From Calditrichaceae bacterium (lineage in GTDB: Bacteria > Calditrichota > Calditrichia > RBG-13-44-9 > J075): 64,000 nucleotides of DNA. The notes under the pieces are model-generated. The model searched no databases and was not told the origin of the DNA. It saw only the letters and a list, made by a program, of their open reading frames with translations. Positions 60,132 to 64,000 of this stretch are shown piece by piece. Position 1 is the stretch's first letter; each line of letters starts with the position of its first letter. The translations under genes and the position numbers were made by a program. The DNA is taken from assembly GCA_013360445.1 (NCBI GenBank), contig JABWBP010000004.1, positions 1-64,000 of the forward strand, in the 5' to 3' direction.

Positions 60132-60607
60132 AATTCCCCGCCTGATTTAGCGACCGGACATTGTCAAGAATGTAAACGTTTACATCGCGAATTTAGAGCC
60201 GGGGCGCAAATTTGTCAAGGGTTTAGAAATATATCCTGTCTGGCGAGAGGCTTGTGGGGGTAATGCGGAGCGGGGTTTGGGGCGCCGTGAGGCGTGAGGC
60301 GTGAGGCGTGAAATGGAGTGCGTAGTGCGTATTCCGTATTCCGTTTTGATTACGCCTTACGCACTACGGAATACGCAATACTCCCCCCCCCCCCAATATT
60401 TAAAATTTGCCATTCCCGGGGTTTCATTTTTATATTTGGCCTGCGCCGGGAGCATTGGCGGCGATTGCGCGGCCGGTTAATTCTCTGAAGAGTTATGCCC
60501 GGCCAGGCGCGTTTTTCTGTTTACGCATTACGTTTCACGTTTTACTTCAAGTTTCAACCGTAATGCCCAACATTTAATCCAACCTAATAGATTCAAGGAT
60601 TCGAAAT
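60132..60607. other. Divergent intergenic region with operator and repeats
   Basis: Besides the operator at 60170-60185 it contains tandem GTGAGGCGTGAGGCGTGAGGC (about 60290-60310), ACGCATTACG/GCGTATTCCG-type repeats (60320-60370 and 60520-60545, related to 27196-27275) and a run of 12 C at about 60383-60394. No gene is visible. The tex promoter must lie at the right side. Confidence 0.55.
60170..60185. promoter_or_regulatory. LacI-type operator upstream of the sugar-binding protein gene
   Basis: ATGTAAACGTTTACAT is a perfect palindrome identical to the core of the operator at 56918-56935. It is 39 bp before the start codon of the binding-protein gene, where bound repressor would block the promoter. 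Confidence 0.88.
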
Positions 60608-62779
60608 ATGAACGAACAGGATTTTTACCAGGTCATTGCCGGGGAGCTGGATCTCCGCGCCATCCAGGTGGTGAATACCATCGAGTTGTTGGACGCCGGC
60701 AACACCGTGCCGTTCATCGCCCGCTATCGTAAGGAGGCGACCGGCAAATTGGACGAAGAGCAAATCCGCGCCATCGAGGAGCGCATCAAATACCTGCGCA
60801 TGTTGGAAGAGCGCAAGGCCACCATCCTTCACTCCATCGAAGAGCAGGGAAAACTGACCCCGGAACTGAAAGCGAAGATCGACGCGACCCTGAAACTTCA
60901 GGAGTTAGAAGACCTTTACCTGCCTTATAAACCCAAAAAACGCACCCGCGCCACCATCGCCCGGGAGCGGGGGCTGGAGCCGCTGGCGGAGCTGATATTG
61001 AAGCAGGAGATCGAATCCGGCGATCCCCGGGAATTTGCCGCAAAATTCGTCGATCTCGAAAAGGAAGTGCCGGACGCGGAAGCCGCCCTCGCGGGGGCGC
61101 GCGACATCGTGGCGGAAGTGATTTCCGACGACGCGGAGGTGCGCAAGGCCATCCGGGAGCGCACCCGCAAATCCGGCATCATCGTCAGCCGGGCGCGAGA
61201 TCCCCAGGAGAAGAGCGATTATGAAATATATTACGAATTCTCCGAGGCGCTGAGCAAGATCGTGCCCCACCGCGTCCTGGCGATCAACCGCGGGGAGCGG
61301 GAGAAATTCCTGAAGGTTTCCATCGACGCGGAGCCGGAAGCGCTGCTCTTAGAAATCCGCAATCACTACCTCACTAATCCCAAATCCATCTTCGCGCCGG
61401 AAATGGAAACCGCGCTGGCGGACAGTTACAAGCGCTTGATCCAGCCTTCCATCGAGCGGGAAGTGCGCGCGGAGTTGTCCGACAAAGCGGACGAGCACGC
61501 CATCCAGATCTTCGCCAAAAATTTGAAGAACCTGCTCTTGCAGCCGCCCCTCAAGGGCAAAATCATCATGGGCATCGATCCCGGCTACCGCACCGGCTGC
61601 AAAGTGGCGGTGATCGACGAAACCGGCAAATATTTAGAGGGCGATACCATCTATCCGCACCCGCCCCAGAACAAGGTGTTCGAATCCAAAACCGTACTGC
61701 GCCGGCTGATCGAGAAGTACAAAGTAGATATTATTTCCATCGGGAACGGAACCGCCTCCCGGGAAACCGAGGCGCTGGCCGCGGAGCTGATCCGGGAGAT
61801 AAAAAGCCAGGAAAGCGCCCGCGAAGTGGTGTACACTATCGTCAACGAAGCGGGCGCCTCGGTCTATTCCGCCTCGAAAGTGGCCAAAGAGGAGTTCCCG
61901 GAATTAGACGCCAGCATGAGGGGCAATATTTCCATCGCCCGGCGGCTGATGGACCCCCTGGCGGAACTGGTGAAGATCGATCCCAAGCACATCGGGGTGG
62001 GGCTGTACCAGCACGACGTGAACCAGAAGCAGCTCGACCAGGCGCTGGAGCACGTGGTGGAATCGGCGGTGAACTCCGTGGGGGTGGACTTGAACACCTC
62101 CTCCCCCAGCCTGCTCCGGTACGTTTCCGGCCTCACCAGCCGCACCGCGGAGAATATCGTCAAGTATCGCGACAAGAACGGCAAGTTCCGCAGCCGGGAG
62201 GAGCTGAAAGAGGTTTCCGGGGTGGGCGAGATTGCCTTTCAGCAGGCGGCGGGTTTTCTGCGCATTCCCGAGGGCGGCAACCCGCTCGACAACACCGGCA
62301 TTCACCCGGAATCATATCCTGCGACAGAAAAGTTGCTGGAGCTGTTCCGGGTGCGCGGCGACCGCAAGGCCTGGCGCACCTTGAAACAGCGCGTTCGCCA
62401 GGAAAAACGCAATTTGGCGCAGGTCGCGGAACAGGTGGGGGTGGGCGAGCCGACCTTAGAAGACATTTTGAACGACCTGGAAAAACCCGGGCGCGATCCC
62501 CGGGAGGAAATGCCCCAGCCGATCTTCAAGAGCGACGTGCTGAAAATGGAGGATTTGAAGGAGGGGATGATCCTGAAAGGCACGGTGCGCAACGTGGTGG
62601 ATTTCGGGGCGTTCGTGGATATCGGGGTGAAGCGCGACGGGCTGGTGCACGTCAGCGAGATGGCGCAGCGCTACGTCAAAAACCCCTTAGAAGTGGTGGC
62701 GGTGGGGGACGTGGTCAGCGTAAAGGTGATCGGAATCGACGCCGAGCGCGGGCGGGTGAAGCTGTCGATGAAAATTTGA
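60608..62779 (+). CDS. tex: Tex-family RNA-binding transcription accessory protein
   Basis: A 723-residue cytoplasmic protein with the full Tex layout: N-terminal helical region (TVPFIARYRKEATGKLDEEQIRAIEER), YqgF/RNase H-like domain (GIDPGYRTGCKVAVIDETG), helix-hairpin-helix motifs (VDLNTSSPSLLRYVSGL, ELKEVSGVGEIAFQQAAGFLRI) and a C-terminal S1 domain (GMILKGTVRNVVDFGAFVDIGVKRDGLVHVSEM). It binds nucleic acid and acts with RNA polymerase. AAGGA precedes the ATG, and a 15-bp hairpin follows the stop codon. Confidence 0.97.
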   Translation: MNEQDFYQVIAGELDLRAIQVVNTIELLDAGNTVPFIARYRKEATGKLDEEQIRAIEERIKYLRMLEERKATILHSIEEQGKLTPELKAKIDATLKLQELEDLYLPYKPKKRTRATIARERGLEPLAELILKQEIESGDPREFAAKFVDLEKEVPDAEAALAGARDIVAEVISDDAEVRKAIRERTRKSGIIVSRARDPQEKSDYEIYYEFSEALSKIVPHRVLAINRGEREKFLKVSIDAEPEALLLEIRNHYLTNPKSIFAPEMETALADSYKRLIQPSIEREVRAELSDKADEHAIQIFAKNLKNLLLQPPLKGKIIMGIDPGYRTGCKVAVIDETGKYLEGDTIYPHPPQNKVFESKTVLRRLIEKYKVDIISIGNGTASRETEALAAELIREIKSQESAREVVYTIVNEAGASVYSASKVAKEEFPELDASMRGNISIARRLMDPLAELVKIDPKHIGVGLYQHDVNQKQLDQALEHVVESAVNSVGVDLNTSSPSLLRYVSGLTSRTAENIVKYRDKNGKFRSREELKEVSGVGEIAFQQAAGFLRIPEGGNPLDNTGIHPESYPATEKLLELFRVRGDRKAWRTLKQRVRQEKRNLAQVAEQVGVGEPTLEDILNDLEKPGRDPREEMPQPIFKSDVLKMEDLKEGMILKGTVRNVVDFGAFVDIGVKRDGLVHVSEMAQRYVKNPLEVVAVGDVVSVKVIGIDAERGRVKLSMKI

Positions 62780-62783
62780 AAAA

Positions 62784-62816
62784 AGACCTCGAAGGTTTCC
62801 GAAACCTTCGAGGTCT
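62784..62816. repeat. Perfect 15-bp hairpin after tex, AGACCTC family
   Basis: AGACCTCGAAGGTTT (62784-62798), loop CCG, AAACCTTCGAGGTCT (62802-62816). It begins 4 bp after the tex stop. It could stop transcription, but no T-run follows, and the sibling at 9749-9781 indicates a repeat family. Confidence 0.75.
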
Positions 62817-62908
62817 ATAAATCGATGTCCCTTCTCCAAAAATCAAGTTTATAGGTTTGATTTTTCCCGATAATTGCATAAATTCAGGCGGTTATTTTTT
62901 TTTGAACA

Positions 62909-63039
62909 ATGAATGCGGTAGTGGTTCAGTTTTGACTGATGAAAGAGTAATTGCCACTCCCGAAGGAACCACTTCGTGGGTGGCTTTGTGGCATGAAAAC
63001 AAATCGTATCAGTCAAAATATAACCACTACTATGAATGC
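62909..63039. mobile_element. 115-bp MITE-like element with 8-bp target duplication
   Basis: The element is 62917-63031. Its arms (GTAGTGGTTCAGTTTTGACT... from 62918; ...AGTCAAAATATAACCACTAC to 63030) are inverted repeats of about 23 bp with few mismatches. ATGAATGC stands on both sides (62909-62916 and 63032-63039). The interior holds CCACTTCGTGG, as in 5415-5532, and the terminal 12 bases GTAGTGGTTCAG resemble GTAACTATTCAG. Non-coding. Confidence 0.72.
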
Positions 63040-63057
63040 AGGAGCGGATGAACGGAA

Positions 63058-63615
63058 ATGAGCACCATACGCGGGGTAATATTTCATTCACGGCTGGATT
63101 ACATTGAAAAGCATATCGACGGGGGTACCTTCAAAAAAAACGGGGAGAAGTTGTCGCCCCCGGCGCGCCAGGTGCTCTTCGACCAGGTTTTCCTGGCCAG
63201 CAAATACCCCTTCGAGATGTTGAAAGAACTGGATAAAATTCTGCCCGAGATCACCTCCGAGGCGCCCGAGCCGCTGTTCCGCAAAATCGGCCGGGATTTC
63301 GCGCAAACGCTGCTGGACCGCTATTTCTTCAACTATATCGAAGCGCAGAAACCCCATAAATTCCTGCACCAGTTCCAGCGCTTGTATGACAATTTGTGGG
63401 ACTTCGGGCGCTATGAATTAATGTCCGGGGAAACGCAAAAGGTGCAGGTGCGCCTTACCTACGAGGAAGAAGTCCACCCGGAATACCACTGGTTCATGGA
63501 AGAATTTTTCAAGGCCGGGGTGGAAATTTGCAGCGGCAAGAACGTTTCCGTGAGCCGCATCTCCAACAACGCGGGGAATGAAGAAAGCCAGGTTTACCAG
63601 ATCTCCTGGCGTTGA
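63058..63615 (+). CDS. DUF2378/TIGR02265-like protein
   Basis: A 185-residue soluble protein. TIRGVIFHSRLDYIEKHIDGG, QVFLASKYPFEMLKELDKILPEI, FRKIGRDFAQTLLDRYFFNYIEAQKP and a C-terminal strand set (RLTYEEEVHPEYHWFMEEFFKAGVEICSGKNVSV) resemble the DUF2378 family, described mostly in myxobacteria and other large-genome bacteria. The fold may be related to heme-NO-binding/V4R small-molecule sensors. Function unknown. Confidence 0.6.
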   Translation: MSTIRGVIFHSRLDYIEKHIDGGTFKKNGEKLSPPARQVLFDQVFLASKYPFEMLKELDKILPEITSEAPEPLFRKIGRDFAQTLLDRYFFNYIEAQKPHKFLHQFQRLYDNLWDFGRYELMSGETQKVQVRLTYEEEVHPEYHWFMEEFFKAGVEICSGKNVSVSRISNNAGNEESQVYQISWR

Positions 63616-63965
63616 TCGGCGCTTCCGGCGGAGATAGCTTCTCAGAAACTCATTCTGAGGATGAATGGATTGATGGATTGACGGTCTAAAACTTACTGAC
63701 TGTTTGAGTTTCTCTGTGCCTTCTGTGTCTTTTGCATGGTGAGTTCATCGAACCATGTGGTTAATTTTTTCAGCTTGCGTAACATCAATTAACCATTTAG
63801 CCATCAATCCGTCGCCCCGGTACGCATGTGATGCCGCGCAACAAATTTTGCTTGCAGTTTGCGTTCTTTTATGCACTCCATTTTGATTTACAGGCTTAAA
63901 TCCTGTAAACAGTTGTCATAATTCAGTTCACGTTAGCCGAATCGGCCAAATTTCAGGTGGCGAGG
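63616..63965. other. Intergenic region with a remnant of the CACAGAG element
   Basis: 63706-63765 (TTTCTCTGTGCCTTCTGTGT ... ATCGAACCATGTGG) resembles the right part of the element at 11331-11536. GAATGGATTGATGGATTGAC at about 63663 is a short tandem repeat type also seen near 15026. No gene is seen before the start at 63966. Confidence 0.45.
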
Positions 63966-64000
63966 ATGGAATCGGAAGATAAACTATATGTGGTGATTAT
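63966..64000 (+). CDS. Start of a gene running off the window
   Basis: An ATG preceded by GGCGAGG opens a frame MESEDKLYVVI that continues past the window end. The ribosome-binding site and the hydrophobic VVI strand after a short charged start fit a real gene, but only 11 codons are visible. Product unknown. Confidence 0.5.
   Translation, partial: MESEDKLYVVI

Noticed and set aside
60290-60310. Tandem GTGAGGC repeat as a regulatory site
   Set aside because: Three short tandem copies resemble simple repeat expansion near other dispersed repeats; no palindrome or promoter context supports a binding site.
62857-63051. Small open frame (64 codons) after tex
   Set aside because: Most of it lies inside the inverted-repeat element at 62917-63031; composition and lack of homology argue against a gene.

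Overview
The window is a chromosomal piece of a GC-rich, diderm bacterium of the FCB group. Several secreted proteins end in a type IX secretion (T9SS)-like sorting domain: a YPNPFN motif followed about 70 residues later by a terminus such as KMVLLR, KMLLLR, KMMLVR or KMVLIH. There are also PorV-like barrels, a TonB-dependent receptor with a carboxypeptidase-like N-terminal domain, and lipoproteins. The style resembles Calditrichota, KSB1 or Ignavibacteria-type genomes; the exact phylum is an inference. No rRNA or tRNA was seen.

1-6827 (mostly plus): an orphan ParA ATPase, a PorV-like barrel, an EnvC-like degenerate M23 protein, an FAD/NADPH oxidoreductase, an orphan OmpR-type response regulator (minus) and an AHSA1-type lipoprotein. 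7419-9700 is an AT-rich island with two type II toxin-antitoxin-like pairs (MNT/HEPN and DUF433/DUF5615). It has a solitary CRISPR-repeat-like sequence on one side and a truncated YafY-type regulator on the other. 10019-22932 holds housekeeping and envelope genes: an outer-membrane barrel, PtsN-like EIIA, a GAF/HD-GYP c-di-GMP phosphodiesterase, an active M23 peptidase, MnmH, a UshA-like 5'-nucleotidase, a YdjM-like protein, a 14-repeat T9SS propeller-like protein and a SnoaL-like protein.

From 60131 down to 23096 every gene lies on the minus strand. The lower part (29867-23096) is an arsenic-resistance and thiol-redox cluster: arsR, ArsP-type permease, arsC, small thioredoxin, acr3, a TSUP permease with a foreign N-terminus, rhodanese, small thioredoxin, thioredoxin lipoprotein and ccdA. 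Two near-identical ArsR-type operators lie before arsR and before the permease. The upper part (60131-29975) is a beta-glucan utilisation locus: an ABC sugar importer without ATPase, a LacI regulator with two perfect operators, a CBM9-like T9SS protein, a TonB receptor, a large surface protein, a PorV-like protein, two FG-GAP proteins, a GH94 phosphorylase, two GH144-like glucanases, GH3, a GH2-like enzyme and an EEP-family hydrolase. The combination of PF10091/GH144, GH94 and GH3 points to beta-1,2-glucan (sophorooligosaccharides), though this is inferred.

60608-64000: Tex, a DUF2378-like protein and the first codons of a further gene.

The intergenic DNA is unusually rich in small non-coding elements. 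At least three have terminal inverted repeats and exact target-site duplications (5407-5540, 14120-14303, 62909-63039). Two share related ends, and these are also seen at 11331-11536 and 16837-16990. A 94-bp exact duplication links the HEPN gene end (8458-8551) to the leader of the GH3 gene (38278-38371). These elements, the chimeric TSUP gene and the homopolymer at the EEP gene start are the least conventional content.
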